This document shows, one piece after another, positions 16,823 to 26,399 of a stretch of DNA of 64,000 nt. Below the pieces are notes generated by a model. That model was given only the letters and a program-made list of their open reading frames with translations, was not told the origin of the DNA and searched no databases. Both the position numbers and the translations under genes were made by a program. The stretch spans positions 127,033 to 191,032 of the forward strand of contig CAYLWU010000002.1 in NCBI GenBank assembly GCA_964387475.1, given 5' to 3'. Source of the stretch: ELB16-189 sp964387475. Its GTDB lineage: Bacteria; Bacteroidota; Bacteroidia; Cytophagales; Cyclobacteriaceae. How positions within the stretch are numbered: the stretch's first letter is position 1; each line of letters starts with the position of its first letter.

Positions 16823-18838
16823 TTACACCTCTGCGGGCGCGGGCGGCTCTATTGCGGGCTGTTCTGCCGCGGGCTGCTCTGCGTTTCCGTTTTCAGTAAA
16901 CTTTTGGTACGTAGTAAGCGTGCCAAACGGGCGCTTGCCGATGAGACGCTCCAGATCCGATTGGAATAGAATCTCTTTTTCCAGCAGTTCTTTGGCTACA
17001 ATGTCCAGCTTTTCGCGATGCTCATTTAACAGCGCTTTGGTGCGATCGAAAGCCGACTCAATGATCTTCTTTACTTCTTTGTCGATCTTCTCCGCGGTTG
17101 CTTCGGAGTACGGTTTGTTGAAGGTGTATTCCGACTGCTTGCTATCGTAGAACGACATGTTACCAATCTCTTTGTTCATGCCGTACACGGTTACCATGCT
17201 GTACGCCATTTTGGTGATGCGTTCCAGATCGCTCAACGCGCCGGTGGAGATTTTTTCGAACACCAGTTCTTCAGCTGCGCGTCCGCCAAACGTCATACAC
17301 ATTTCATCCATGAGTTGCTCGGTTTGGTACAGAAACTGCTCCTTGGGCAAATATTGTGCGTACCCCAATGCAGCCACGCCGCGTGGCACAATGCTCACTT
17401 TTACCAGCGGATCGGCATGTTCTAAAAACCAACCGGCTACGGCATGGCCCGCCTCGTGGTAGGCCACGATTCGTTTTTCTTCTGGCGAGATGATTTTGTT
17501 TTTCTTTTCCAGCCCGCCAATCACCCGGTCGATCGCGTCATGGAAGTCTTGCATCTCTACTTCCTTTTTGTCTTTGCGCGCAGCAATCAGGGCTGCCTCG
17601 TTACAGATGTTGGCGATTTCTGCGCCTGCAAAGCCGGGGGTTTGTGCGGCTAGCTTTTTAACATCCACTTCTTTGGAAATTTTAATCGGCTTTAAGTGCA
17701 CTTTAAAGATGGCTTCGCGCCCTACGATATCGGGCTTATCAATCGAAACCTGCCGATCGAACCGGCCGGGCCGCATCAAGGCGGTGTCCAGCACATCGGG
17801 GCGGTTTGTAGCCGCCAGGATAATCACCCCGCTGTCGGTAGCAAATCCGTCCATTTCTACCAGCAGCGAGTTGAGAGTGTTTTCACGCTCATCATTCGCG
17901 CCGGGCATCGCCCCGCGGCCGCGGCTTCGGCCAATGGCATCAATCTCATCGATGAATACAATGCAGGGTGCTTTTTCTTTGGCTTGCTTAAAAAGGTCGC
18001 GCACCCGAGCGGCGCCAACGCCTACAAACATCTCCACGAAATCCGATCCCGATAAGGAGAAAAAGGGCACACCGGCTTCTCCGGCCACGGCTTTAGCAAG
18101 CAGAGTTTTGCCAGTACCCGGAGGGCCAACCAGTAATGCCCCTTTAGGAATTTTACCCCCTAGCTTCGTAAACTTACCGGGGCTTTTTAGAAAGTCAACA
18201 ATTTCTTTAACCTCTTCTTTGGCCTCATCCAGACCGGCCACGTCCTGAAACGTGATTTTTACTTTGCTTTCCGCATCAAATAGTGCGGCTTTGCTTTTGC
18301 CGATATTAAAAATTTGCCCGCCGGGTCCCGCGCCGCCCGTCATTCTGCGCATCAGCATCCAAAATCCAAAAAGCAACAAGAATAAAAAGCCCCAACTCAT
18401 TAGCGGCCCCACATAATCGGTGCGGTCTTCTACCTGGAGATCCACTCTTTGGTCGGCCGGGATGTTTCGCTTCAACTCATCGTATTTGTCCTCAAAGCGC
18501 TCAACAGAGCCGATTCGCAGCACGTAATGAGGCCCACCGGAGTTCACGCCAAGGGGTGTGCTTTTTTCCAGTTCTTGTTTGTACACCGAGTTTTGCAGGG
18601 CCTCGGGTTTTAGTGTGATTTCAACCTTCTCTTCGTTCTTTACCAGCACCAGTTTCTTGATGTCTCTGCGCTGAATCATGTCTTCAAACCGGCTCGATTG
18701 TACTTCAATCACTTCTTGCGACCGGTTGAAAATCGTGACCAGCAGAATCACCGCCACCAACGACAAAATAACCCAGAGTTGGTAATTGGGTTTGGGTAAA
18801 CGGGGCGGGGTGATCTTTTCTCTTTCCTTATCAGCCAT
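16823..18838 (-). CDS. ftsH: ATP-dependent zinc metalloprotease FtsH
   Basis: 671 residues. Two transmembrane helices (about 21-38 and 142-162) flank a small extracytoplasmic domain. The AAA+ domain has Walker A GPPGTGKT (K244), the pore motif MFVGVGAARVRDLF, Walker B IVFIDEIDAIG, and the SRH segment ATNRPDVLD-ALMRPGRFDRQ. The M41 protease has HEAGH (H461). It degrades unfolded or unassembled membrane proteins and regulatory proteins such as LpxC in some bacteria. The C-terminus ends in a Glu/Pro/Ala-rich tail of about 25 residues that looks disordered. It is downstream of rsfS with a 45-nt gap. Confidence 0.97.
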   Translation of the reverse strand: MADKEREKITPPRLPKPNYQLWVILSLVAVILLVTIFNRSQEVIEVQSSRFEDMIQRRDIKKLVLVKNEEKVEITLKPEALQNSVYKQELEKSTPLGVNSGGPHYVLRIGSVERFEDKYDELKRNIPADQRVDLQVEDRTDYVGPLMSWGFLFLLLFGFWMLMRRMTGGAGPGGQIFNIGKSKAALFDAESKVKITFQDVAGLDEAKEEVKEIVDFLKSPGKFTKLGGKIPKGALLVGPPGTGKTLLAKAVAGEAGVPFFSLSGSDFVEMFVGVGAARVRDLFKQAKEKAPCIVFIDEIDAIGRSRGRGAMPGANDERENTLNSLLVEMDGFATDSGVIILAATNRPDVLDTALMRPGRFDRQVSIDKPDIVGREAIFKVHLKPIKISKEVDVKKLAAQTPGFAGAEIANICNEAALIAARKDKKEVEMQDFHDAIDRVIGGLEKKNKIISPEEKRIVAYHEAGHAVAGWFLEHADPLVKVSIVPRGVAALGYAQYLPKEQFLYQTEQLMDEMCMTFGGRAAEELVFEKISTGALSDLERITKMAYSMVTVYGMNKEIGNMSFYDSKQSEYTFNKPYSEATAEKIDKEVKKIIESAFDRTKALLNEHREKLDIVAKELLEKEILFQSDLERLIGKRPFGTLTTYQKFTENGNAEQPAAEQPAIEPPAPAEV

Positions 18839-18883
18839 TACTTTGTTTTTTCAAGTTGAATAACGAGTTACTACCACTTTGGT

Positions 18884-19267
18884 TCATTGCGATTCTATTT
18901 CTGTGATCTCGGCATCGCCCCAAAGTTGCTCCAGCGCGTAAAACTGGCGTTTATCTTTGCGGAATACGTGCGCAACCACGTTAATGTAGTCGAGCAGCAT
19001 CCACTCTTTATTGTTTTTCCCTTCGGTATGCCAGGGGTTTTCTTGCATGGCTTTGTACACTTCCTGGTCAATCGAATCAGAAATGGCCTCCAGTTGTTTA
19101 TCCGAGTTGCCGGAGCAGATCACAAAAAAATCGGCCACCGCATTCTTTACTTTTCTCATGTCCATCACCACGATGTCCTGTGCTTTTTTTTCCTGCATGC
19201 CCTTGACAATGGCGTCGCTGAGTTGTTGAGAGAAGTCTGTTTTCTTCTTAGTTCTTGCTTTCGCCAT
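18884..19267 (-). CDS. rsfS: Ribosomal silencing factor RsfS
   Basis: 127 residues, full length for the RsfS/Iojap/DUF143 family. Conserved features include the IVVMDMRKVKNAVADFFVICSGNSDKQLEAI block and WHTEGKNNKEWMLLDYINVVAHVF. It binds ribosomal protein uL14 and blocks subunit joining when nutrients are low. The order rsfS-ftsH with divergent birA is common in Bacteroidota, from memory. Confidence 0.94.
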   Translation of the reverse strand: MAKARTKKKTDFSQQLSDAIVKGMQEKKAQDIVVMDMRKVKNAVADFFVICSGNSDKQLEAISDSIDQEVYKAMQENPWHTEGKNNKEWMLLDYINVVAHVFRKDKRQFYALEQLWGDAEITEIESQ

Positions 19268-19328
19268 TCATTCTTAACCGATTTCCGGACGGGTTTTGTT
19301 TCTTTCCGAGGGTGAACATGTAAACTTG

Positions 19329-19336
19329 CAAAGCTA
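19329..19336 (-). promoter_or_regulatory. -7 element of the rsfS-ftsH promoter
   Basis: On the minus strand this reads TAGCTTTG, an exact TAnnTTTG match, 62 nt upstream of the rsfS start and inside the rsfS/birA divergent gap. A T-rich stretch, not a clean TTG, occupies the -33 position. Confidence 0.5.
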
Positions 19337-19348
19337 ACACAATTACCG

Positions 19349-20128
19349 GTGTATAAAATCCCTGCCAGAACGCTTTTCGTGGGCAAAAATCTGATTTACG
19401 TGCCAGAATGTCACTCCACAAACACACTCTTGGCTGAGCTTTCGGGGCGGCAAAATCTGGCCGAAGGCACCGTGGTAATCGCCGGGCATCAGTCTGCGGG
19501 CCGCGGCCAGCGCGGAACACAGTGGCAGGTAGCACCGGGCCAAAACATCACCGCGTCTTTTTTGATTCTACCACATTTTCTGGACGCGCACCGTCAATTT
19601 TTGCTTACCCAGTGGGTGGCGGTTGCGCTTGCCGAAACGGTGGAAAAGCTCGGGGCCACGCAAGTACAGATCAAGTGGCCCAACGATGTGCTGATTGGCA
19701 AGCAAAAAGTGTGTGGCGTATTGATTGAAAACACGTTGAGTGGCAAAAAAATCGGGCAATCCATCGTGGGCATTGGGTTGAATGTAAACCAACAAAAGTT
19801 TGACTTTGCCGGTGCCACGTCTTTGCGCAATGCCACCGGCCAGCCACATGAGCTGCCCTACGTTTTCGAAGTGCTGTGCGAGCGTTTGGAACAGTTTTAC
19901 CTGGAAATTCGTGCGGGCAAACGCTTGAGAGAAACCTACCTGCACCGTCTGTATGGTTGGCGCGAGCGGGTGCCGTTAACCGATGCCGCGGGCGATTTTG
20001 ATGGTGTGATTGAAGACGTGAACGAAGAGGGCAAACTGCAGGTACGGAAAGGCGATACCGTGTGCGCATATGGCTTGAAGGAAATTCGCTTTCGCGGATT
20101 GTACGCACCGCACCAACCACTCATGTAA
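19349..20128 (+). CDS. birA: Biotin--[acetyl-CoA-carboxylase] ligase
   Basis: 259 residues from a GTG codon; the start MYKIPARTLFVGKNLIYVPECHSTN fits Bacteroidota homologues. The catalytic glycine/arginine loop is HQSAGRGQRGTQW, the biotin/ATP site is QIKWPNDVLIGKQKVCGVLIEN, and VGIGLNVNQ follows. A short SH3-like C-terminal domain is present. There is no N-terminal helix-turn-helix, so it is a mono-functional ligase and not a repressor. It makes biotinyl-AMP and attaches biotin to the carboxylase carrier protein. Confidence 0.95.
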   Translation: MYKIPARTLFVGKNLIYVPECHSTNTLLAELSGRQNLAEGTVVIAGHQSAGRGQRGTQWQVAPGQNITASFLILPHFLDAHRQFLLTQWVAVALAETVEKLGATQVQIKWPNDVLIGKQKVCGVLIENTLSGKKIGQSIVGIGLNVNQQKFDFAGATSLRNATGQPHELPYVFEVLCERLEQFYLEIRAGKRLRETYLHRLYGWRERVPLTDAAGDFDGVIEDVNEEGKLQVRKGDTVCAYGLKEIRFRGLYAPHQPLM

Positions 20129-20192
20129 TTATTGCACCCGGAGCTCTGCCGGGCGAGCCCACCCCGTATCTTTACACCGCTAACTTTTCAAT

Positions 20193-23100
20193 ATGATTCG
20201 AATATTACTGTGTGTGCTAGCCGCTGTATCGTTGGCCTCGGCACAAACGCTTGACATGACGAAGTTCAAGGGCATGAAACCCCGCAGCATTGGCCCTGCG
20301 GCCATGAGTGGTCGCATTACTGCGATCGATGCCGTGGTGCAAAACCCTGATGTGATTTACGTGGGCGCGGCCTCCGGCGGTGTATGGAAAACGACCAGTG
20401 GTGGCACCGCGTGGGAACCCATTTTTGATAAGGAAAGCACCCAGTCCATCGGTGCAATTGCCATTCAACAAGATAATCCGGCTGTAGTTTGGGTAGGTAC
20501 GGGCGAAGGCAACCCGCGCAACAGCTTAAACGGAGGCGAAGGCATTTACAAGACGCTGGATGGCGGCAAGACCTGGAAGAAAATGGGCCTTGAAAAAACC
20601 CGCCACATCCATCGCATCATCATCGATCCAAAGAACACCAACACCGTGTTTGTAGCGGCCATTGGCTCGCCTTGGGGCGATCATCCGGAACGTGGCGTGT
20701 ACAAGACCACCGATGGGGGTGCTACCTGGGAGCGCATTCTCTTCGCCAACGAGAAAACCGGCTGTGCGGATTTGGTGATGGATCCCGGCAACCCCAACAA
20801 ACTGCTTGCAGCCATGTGGGAGCACCGCAGACAGCCTTGGACGTTCAAGTCGGGAGGTCCGGGCTCTGGTTTGTTTCTTACCTACGATGGCGGAAAGACG
20901 TGGAAGAAAATAGGTAACAAAGAAGGATTGCCGGAAGGCGAGCTGGGCCGGATTGGCCTGGCCATTGCCCGCAACAAGCCAGAGATTGTTTATGCATTGG
21001 TAGAAGCAAAAAAGAACGCGCTTTACCGCTCGGAAGACGGTGGCGAAAAGTGGATGAAGGTAAACGATAAAGCCGAGATTGGCGACCGCCCTTTCTACTA
21101 CCATGAAATCTATGTAGATACAAAAAACGAAAACCGACTGTATTCCATTTTCTCGGTAGTAAACGTGAGCGAAGATGGCGGCCGCTCATTCCGCAGTTTG
21201 TTGCCGTATTCGGGTGTACACCCCGATCACCACGCATGGTGGATTCATCCCGAAGACCCATCTTTTATGATCGATGGTAATGATGGTGGTGTGAACATCA
21301 CACGCGACATGGGCAAAACCTGGGTGTATTCAGAAAACATACCGGTAGGCCAGTTCTACCACATTAACGTGGATATGGATCAGCCCTACAACGTTTATGG
21401 CGGCCTGCAAGACAATGGCTCGTATGTTGGCCCGGCGTACGTTTGGCGCAGCACGGGTATCCGTAACTCGTATTGGCAAGAAGTTTTCTTTGGCGATGGT
21501 TTTGACGTAGCGCCCGATCCGGATAATTCCCGCTACGGATATGCCATGTCGCAAGGGGGAAACCTGGGCCGTTTCGATCTGGAAACTGGCTATACCAAAT
21601 TCATCAAGCCCACCCATCCGGATGTAAGCACCAAATTGCGATTTAACTGGAATGCAGCCCTCGCACAAGATCCCTTTAACAATGCAACGATTTATTACGG
21701 CAGCCAATTCGTACATAAGTCAACAAACAAAGGCGAAACGTGGGAGGTAATCTCGGGCGACCTTACCACCAACAATCCGGATAAACAAAAGCAAGGCGAC
21801 AGCGGCGGGCTAACGCTGGATGCCACCGGTGCCGAGAATCATTGCACCATTCTCGCCATTGCCCCCAGCCCCGCACAGCAGGGCGTGATCTGGGTGGGAA
21901 CCGATGATGGCAATGTGCAACTCACACAAGATGGCGGCAAGACCTGGACGAAAACCACGATTGCGGGGATGCCTGCAAACGCCTGGATTCCGCAAATCCA
22001 AGCAAGCAAGCACAATGCAGGCGAGGCTTTTGTGGTAGTGAACAACTACCGCCAATTTGATTACAAGCCCTATTTGTTCCGTACGCGCGACTTTGGAAAA
22101 ACATGGGAAAACATCGCGCCCGTAGCGCAATTTGGCGAGAGTAACTACACCCTTTGCGTTGCGCAAGATCCCGTGGAGTCCAAACTGATCTTTATCGGTG
22201 CCGAGAATGGTCTTTTTGTAAGCATTGATGACGGGAAAAATTGGACGAAGTGGACGAACGAGTTTCCTGCCGGTGTACCGGTAATGGATTTGATCATCCA
22301 CCCACGCGAACACGATCTGGTGATCGGCACGTTTGGCCGGGCGATTTGGGTGTTGGATGATATCCGCCCGTTGCGCGACTTGGTGAAATCCGGAACAGCT
22401 GCGTTAAGCAACACCGTGAAAGTGTTTACCGCACCCGATGCGTACCTCGCCTCGTTGCAACAGCCCAGCGGTCCGCGGTTCGATGCCAATGCGATTTACG
22501 AAGGCCAAAACCGGCCGTATGGCGCACGCATCACGTACATCGCTAATAAACCCGAGAAGAAAGAGGAAAAACCGGCTGAAGTGAAGGCCGACCCCAAAGC
22601 GAAAAGCAAACCGGAGGCGAAGCCCGCCGCCAAACCCGAGGAGAAAAAATCTGAGAAACCCGCCGTGAAGTACGATTCGGTTAAGGTAGAAATCTTTAAC
22701 AGTAAGAATGAATTGATCAACACCGTTCGCCAGAAGGCACCGGAGGACAACGGCGTGCAGCGCATGATTTGGGCATTGAATGAAAAAGGCGAGCGCGGGC
22801 CATCGCGTGAAAAACCGCGGGAAGGCGGTGGTGGCGGCGGCTTTGGTGGCTTTGGGCCCGTAGTGGTGCCGGGCACCTACAAACTGCGGTTTACTTTTGG
22901 CGATGGAAAAGACTCCACGCTGGTAACTGTAAAAGCTGATCCGCGCATTGATGCTGCACCTGCGGTGATTGAGCAGCGCTATGCCATGAGCAAGCAACTC
23001 CAAAAACTCACGAAAGTAACTACGCAGGCCACGGATCGGTTACGCGAATCCCGAGAGTTGGTAGAAGATTTCGAAAAGCGTATGAAAGACTCCAAGCGCA

Positions 23101-23441
23101 CGGATTTGAAGGACGCCATCGATAAATCAAAAGCAATGAAAGATTCTATCAACGCGGTGTTTGATTTTATTCTTGGTAAGGAAGATACCCGCCAGGGTAT
23201 TAAACGCGATACCGACAGCCGGTATTCGTACATCGGCCGTGCAGCCTCTTACATCAACCGCTCGCGCGAGCCCATTAACGATACCGACCGCCGGGTGCTG
23301 CAACAAGCCGAGCAAAAAATCGGTGAAGTTGTGGCCCGCGTGAATGCATTTTACGAAAAGCAGTGGCCGGAGTATCGCGCCATGATGGAAAAGGTAGTGC
23401 TTTCGCCCTTTAAAAATTATGATCCGCTGAAACGCGATTGA
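20193..23441 (+). CDS. Secreted VPS10/sortilin-type BNR beta-propeller protein
   Basis: 1082 residues with a signal peptide (MIRILLCVLAAVSLASAQ). Repeated Asp-box blades of the form DGGKTWKK, DGGATWERI, NKGETWEVI and DGKNWTKW cover about residues 30-740 and predict a 10-bladed-type VPS10 propeller. Residues 790-825 are a Lys/Pro/Glu/Ala-rich linker, then comes a small beta domain interrupted by a glycine tract (EGGGGGGFGGFG, near 885), then a helical end (about 925-1082). Bacterial members are often annotated as glycosyl hydrolases, but no catalytic residues are evident. A near-consensus -7 TATCTTTA (20167-20174) precedes it. A strong terminator follows at 23452-23488. Confidence 0.85.
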   Translation: MIRILLCVLAAVSLASAQTLDMTKFKGMKPRSIGPAAMSGRITAIDAVVQNPDVIYVGAASGGVWKTTSGGTAWEPIFDKESTQSIGAIAIQQDNPAVVWVGTGEGNPRNSLNGGEGIYKTLDGGKTWKKMGLEKTRHIHRIIIDPKNTNTVFVAAIGSPWGDHPERGVYKTTDGGATWERILFANEKTGCADLVMDPGNPNKLLAAMWEHRRQPWTFKSGGPGSGLFLTYDGGKTWKKIGNKEGLPEGELGRIGLAIARNKPEIVYALVEAKKNALYRSEDGGEKWMKVNDKAEIGDRPFYYHEIYVDTKNENRLYSIFSVVNVSEDGGRSFRSLLPYSGVHPDHHAWWIHPEDPSFMIDGNDGGVNITRDMGKTWVYSENIPVGQFYHINVDMDQPYNVYGGLQDNGSYVGPAYVWRSTGIRNSYWQEVFFGDGFDVAPDPDNSRYGYAMSQGGNLGRFDLETGYTKFIKPTHPDVSTKLRFNWNAALAQDPFNNATIYYGSQFVHKSTNKGETWEVISGDLTTNNPDKQKQGDSGGLTLDATGAENHCTILAIAPSPAQQGVIWVGTDDGNVQLTQDGGKTWTKTTIAGMPANAWIPQIQASKHNAGEAFVVVNNYRQFDYKPYLFRTRDFGKTWENIAPVAQFGESNYTLCVAQDPVESKLIFIGAENGLFVSIDDGKNWTKWTNEFPAGVPVMDLIIHPREHDLVIGTFGRAIWVLDDIRPLRDLVKSGTAALSNTVKVFTAPDAYLASLQQPSGPRFDANAIYEGQNRPYGARITYIANKPEKKEEKPAEVKADPKAKSKPEAKPAAKPEEKKSEKPAVKYDSVKVEIFNSKNELINTVRQKAPEDNGVQRMIWALNEKGERGPSREKPREGGGGGGFGGFGPVVVPGTYKLRFTFGDGKDSTLVTVKADPRIDAAPAVIEQRYAMSKQLQKLTKVTTQATDRLRESRELVEDFEKRMKDSKRTDLKDAIDKSKAMKDSINAVFDFILGKEDTRQGIKRDTDSRYSYIGRAASYINRSREPINDTDRRVLQQAEQKIGEVVARVNAFYEKQWPEYRAMMEKVVLSPFKNYDPLKRD

Positions 23442-23451
23442 ATGAGCAGTG

Positions 23452-23488
23452 AAAAAACGCTGTTGTCCATCGGTCAACAGCGTTTTTT
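23452..23488. terminator. Bidirectional-looking terminator after the VPS10 gene
   Basis: AAAAAACGCTGTTG (23452-23465) and CAACAGCGTTTTTT (23475-23488) pair perfectly over 14 bp around a 9-nt loop, with A-run and T-run flanks on the two sides. Confidence 0.92.
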
Positions 23489-23587
23489 GTTTTTAGCAGG
23501 TTTGTCTATTTTTCGATCCGCTCCCAAAACTTTTTGTTACATCGCCCGAGGCGAAAAAAAACATCCTACACAAGAACAGCAAAACTC

Positions 23588-24214
23588 ATGATTCAGGTTT
23601 CAGGATTGCGCTACCAATATGCTACTGGAAAGGAAATTACCTTTCCGGATTTTACTGCCGCGCGCGGAGCGCACATGTTACTGCTTGGGGAATCCGGCAG
23701 TGGTAAAACTACATTGCTGCACCTGCTGGGTGGATTGTTGAAAGTAACCGTGGGCACTATTGAGGTAGCAGGAACCAACCTGGCTACACTGTCGGAGACT
23801 GCGCTTGACCGGTTTCGAGGCAGGCATTATGGCTTTATCTTTCAGCGCAATCATTTAATCCAGGCTTTGTCGGTGAAAAAGAATTTGCTGATGGCTCCGT
23901 TTCTGGCGGGTTTGCCGCAAGAGGAAGCCCGTGTTGCGGCCGTTTTAGGTGCATTGAATTTAAGTGATAAAAAAAATGCCCGCATCAATCAGCTTAGTCA
24001 GGGGCAGGCGCAGCGCGTGGCGATTGGGCGCGCCATTTTAAACAAACCCGACGTCATTCTGGCGGATGAACCTACGTCTGCGTTGGACGATCAGAACTGC
24101 GAACGCGTAGCCCAACTCTTGCTTCAGGTAGCGAGCGACAATAACGCAACGCTGATCGTAGCCACTCATGATCAACGCCTGAAATCGAAAATCCAAAACC
24201 GCATCCAACTATGA
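23588..24214 (+). CDS. ABC transporter ATP-binding protein (LolD/MacB type)
   Basis: 208 residues from ATG 23588; the longer upstream reading (from 23534) is basic and not conserved in type. Walker A GESGSGKT, Q-loop FIFQRNHLI, a signature in the unusual form LSQGQAQRVAIGRA, Walker B VILADEPTSALDD and H-switch VATHDQR are all present. It overlaps the permease gene by 4 nt (ATGA). With a MacB-fold permease, it belongs to the mechanotransmission ABC class and not the classic importers. See the permease and DUF3299-like entries for a possible metal link. Confidence 0.9.
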   Translation: MIQVSGLRYQYATGKEITFPDFTAARGAHMLLLGESGSGKTTLLHLLGGLLKVTVGTIEVAGTNLATLSETALDRFRGRHYGFIFQRNHLIQALSVKKNLLMAPFLAGLPQEEARVAAVLGALNLSDKKNARINQLSQGQAQRVAIGRAILNKPDVILADEPTSALDDQNCERVAQLLLQVASDNNATLIVATHDQRLKSKIQNRIQL

Positions 24215-25452
24215 ATCTTTTCCAGCTGGTCGGAAGTTACCTAAAGGCAAAGCCGCTGAATACAATTCTGAACAGCTTGTTGCTGGCGTTGGGTATGGCC
24301 GTCATTACCGTTTTGTTGCTCTTCAACCGTCAGCTCCAGCAAAAAATTGAAGAGAATGTGAGAGGAATCGATTTGGTGGTGGGCGCGAAGGGAAGTCCGC
24401 TGCAACTCATCCTCTGTTCCATCTTTCATGTGGATTTTCCCACAGGCAACATCAAACTGAACGAGGCGGAGCAACTCGCGCGGCACAGGCTCATTAAAAG
24501 TGCGATTCCGCTGGCGCTGGGCGATAGTTACCAGGGATACAGAATTGTGGGCACAACCCGCGCCTATACCGACTTGTATGGTGCTGAATTGGATAACGGC
24601 ACCTGGTGGAGCAAAGACCTTGAGGTTGTGGCAGGAGCAAATGTTGCCGCCTTTGCGCGGGTGCAGGTAGGAAATACGCTGGTTAGCCAACACGGGTTGA
24701 GTGAGGAGGGCCACGCCCATGATGCGCACCAAATGGTGTGCACAGGTGTATTGAAGAAAACGGGAACGGTATTGGATAACCTGCTCTTTACGAATGTAGG
24801 CACCGTGTGGGCGGTGCACGAAGAGCACGGGCAGCACGAAGATCATCACACTGCTGATTCGATTACCAACCCATCGCCCTTAGTGCCCACGATTGCCGCC
24901 GGTGATAGTACCCGGGAAATCACATCGCTTTTGGTGGAATTCCGCAATCCAATGGCAGCCATTCAACTACCCCGCTTCATCAACACGCAAACAAACATGC
25001 AGGCCGCATCACCTGCGTTTGAAACCGCGCGCTTGTTTTCGCTCCTTGGGGTTGGTGCAGATGTGTTGATGGGCTTTGCGTATGTTATCATTTTCATCAG
25101 CGGGCTGAGTATTTTTATTGCCTTGTACAACTCGTTAAAAGAGCGGCAGTATGATTTGGCCATTATGCGTTCTATGGGTGCATCGCGCACCCAGCTTTTT
25201 GTAAGCATCGTGGCGGAGGGGATTACCCTTACTGCGGTGGGTAGTCTTTTCGGATTGATGTTGGGGCATGGGGTGTTATGGTTGTTCACGGAAACCGTGC
25301 AGCAAAGCAGTCAAACCGGGTTCACTGCGTTTGTATTCTATCAGGAGGAACTTTGGATGCTGGCAGGGAGTTTGCTCTTAGGATTTGTATGCTCGCTCAT
25401 TCCGGCCGTGCAGGCCTACCGTACCAATATTCACCATGTACTGGCGGGGTAA
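24211..25452 (+). CDS. MacB-fold ABC transporter permease
   Basis: 413 residues. One N-terminal transmembrane helix (about 12-35), a large extracytoplasmic domain (about 40-275), then three C-terminal helices (about 280-305, 335-360, 380-405): the FtsX/MacB topology. The extracytoplasmic domain has two histidine-rich stretches, EEGHAHDAHQ and HEEHGQHEDHH, that could bind metal. From memory, ATPase/permease/DUF3299 gene sets in Pseudomonas and Vibrio are tied to zinc starvation, and this locus has the same three gene types in the same order. The zinc role here is inference. Confidence 0.85.
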   Translation: MNLFQLVGSYLKAKPLNTILNSLLLALGMAVITVLLLFNRQLQQKIEENVRGIDLVVGAKGSPLQLILCSIFHVDFPTGNIKLNEAEQLARHRLIKSAIPLALGDSYQGYRIVGTTRAYTDLYGAELDNGTWWSKDLEVVAGANVAAFARVQVGNTLVSQHGLSEEGHAHDAHQMVCTGVLKKTGTVLDNLLFTNVGTVWAVHEEHGQHEDHHTADSITNPSPLVPTIAAGDSTREITSLLVEFRNPMAAIQLPRFINTQTNMQAASPAFETARLFSLLGVGADVLMGFAYVIIFISGLSIFIALYNSLKERQYDLAIMRSMGASRTQLFVSIVAEGITLTAVGSLFGLMLGHGVLWLFTETVQQSSQTGFTAFVFYQEELWMLAGSLLLGFVCSLIPAVQAYRTNIHHVLAG

Positions 25453-25483
25453 AGTTTTGTAGATTTGAACCGATTTGAATGAC

Positions 25484-25918
25484 ATGAGAAAAATTCTGTT
25501 TGCATTCGTAGTTGTGGTTGCTGGTCATGCACAGGCGCAAACTGCGGAAGGCTGGTCGCTGTTCGCGAAAACGAAATTTGAGGCCAAGTACAACGAAAAG
25601 GCACGTGAGTATTTTCTGTATCCCAATTTTCCGGCCGACCTGAAAGCACTCGTAGGTAAGGAGATCACGTTGGAAGGGTATCACTTGCCGATTGATGTTG
25701 AGGATGATGCCTATATCATCCTCTCAAAATATCCATTCAGCCAGTGCTTTTTTTGCGGCGGCGCCGGTCCTGAATCAATTTCAGAAGTGTACTTCAAAGA
25801 AAAGCAAGCCAAATTCGAGCCCGATCAATACATCCGCATCAAAGGAAAACTAAAGTTGAACGACGCGGATATTGAGCACGGTAATTTCATCATTCAGGAA
25901 GCCGTCCTCATCAAATAA
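25484..25918 (+). CDS. DUF3299-like periplasmic protein
   Basis: 144 residues from ATG 25484, with a signal peptide (MRKILFAFVVVVAGHAQA). The mature part has LVGKEITLEGYHLPID, then FSQCFFCGGAGPESISEVYF with two cysteines three residues apart, and ends in a beta-rich VRIKGKL-type segment (YIRIKGKLKLN). The pattern (GY-LP, C..C, oligosaccharide-binding-like strands) recalls DUF3299 proteins. It is 31 nt downstream of the permease gene and overlaps the next gene by 1 nt (TAATG), so all four genes form one operon. Confidence 0.65.
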   Translation: MRKILFAFVVVVAGHAQAQTAEGWSLFAKTKFEAKYNEKAREYFLYPNFPADLKALVGKEITLEGYHLPIDVEDDAYIILSKYPFSQCFFCGGAGPESISEVYFKEKQAKFEPDQYIRIKGKLKLNDADIEHGNFIIQEAVLIK

Positions 25919-26397
25919 TGCGTTGGCTTGCCATTCCGCTGGTATTCGCCACCCTGGCAGGCTTCACCCAGGACGACATCTCGAAAAAAGATTTTAAGCG
26001 ATTTCAGTTTTTAATCGGCACATGGCGCTTGCTTCCTATCGATGAGTCCGCCGCTACGTTTGAAATCTGGCAGCGCGCGGGCGACACCCAACTGGTGGGC
26101 AAAAGCGTTCGATTAGATGGTGGTGATTCGTTGTTGATGGAAACGCTCGAACTCATTTGGAAAGACGGAGCCATGCAGTATACAGCGCGGGTTCCGAATC
26201 AAAATGAGGGAAAGCCAGTCTCGTTTACGTTAACCGGTATCAACGACAACCGATTTATTTTTGAAAACCCCGAACATGATTTTCCGCAGCGTATCATTTA
26301 TCACCTCATCTCAAAATCAGATTTAGAAGTGGTTCTTGATGCCCCTTATGCCGAACCTCCGGGCGCGGTACGGCACATCCGTTTTAAGCGGCAGTAG
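25918..26397 (+). CDS. DUF6265-like secreted protein
   Basis: 159 residues with a short signal peptide (MRWLAIPLVFATLAGFTQ). FQFLIGTWRLLP, FEIWQRAGDTQLVGKSVRL and FENPEHDFPQRIIYH form the pattern of small beta-barrel DUF6265-type proteins, lipocalin-like in appearance. No active site is recognisable. It is the last gene of the ABC operon and converges on the TonB receptor gene with a 2-nt gap. Confidence 0.65.
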   Translation: MRWLAIPLVFATLAGFTQDDISKKDFKRFQFLIGTWRLLPIDESAATFEIWQRAGDTQLVGKSVRLDGGDSLLMETLELIWKDGAMQYTARVPNQNEGKPVSFTLTGINDNRFIFENPEHDFPQRIIYHLISKSDLEVVLDAPYAEPPGAVRHIRFKRQ

Positions 26398-26399
26398 TG

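Noticed and set aside
17490..18248. Plus-strand ORF of 252 codons inside ftsH
   Set aside because: Shadow of the FtsH AAA+ domain; composition is Ser/Arg/Pro-rich as expected for an antisense reading of conserved codons.
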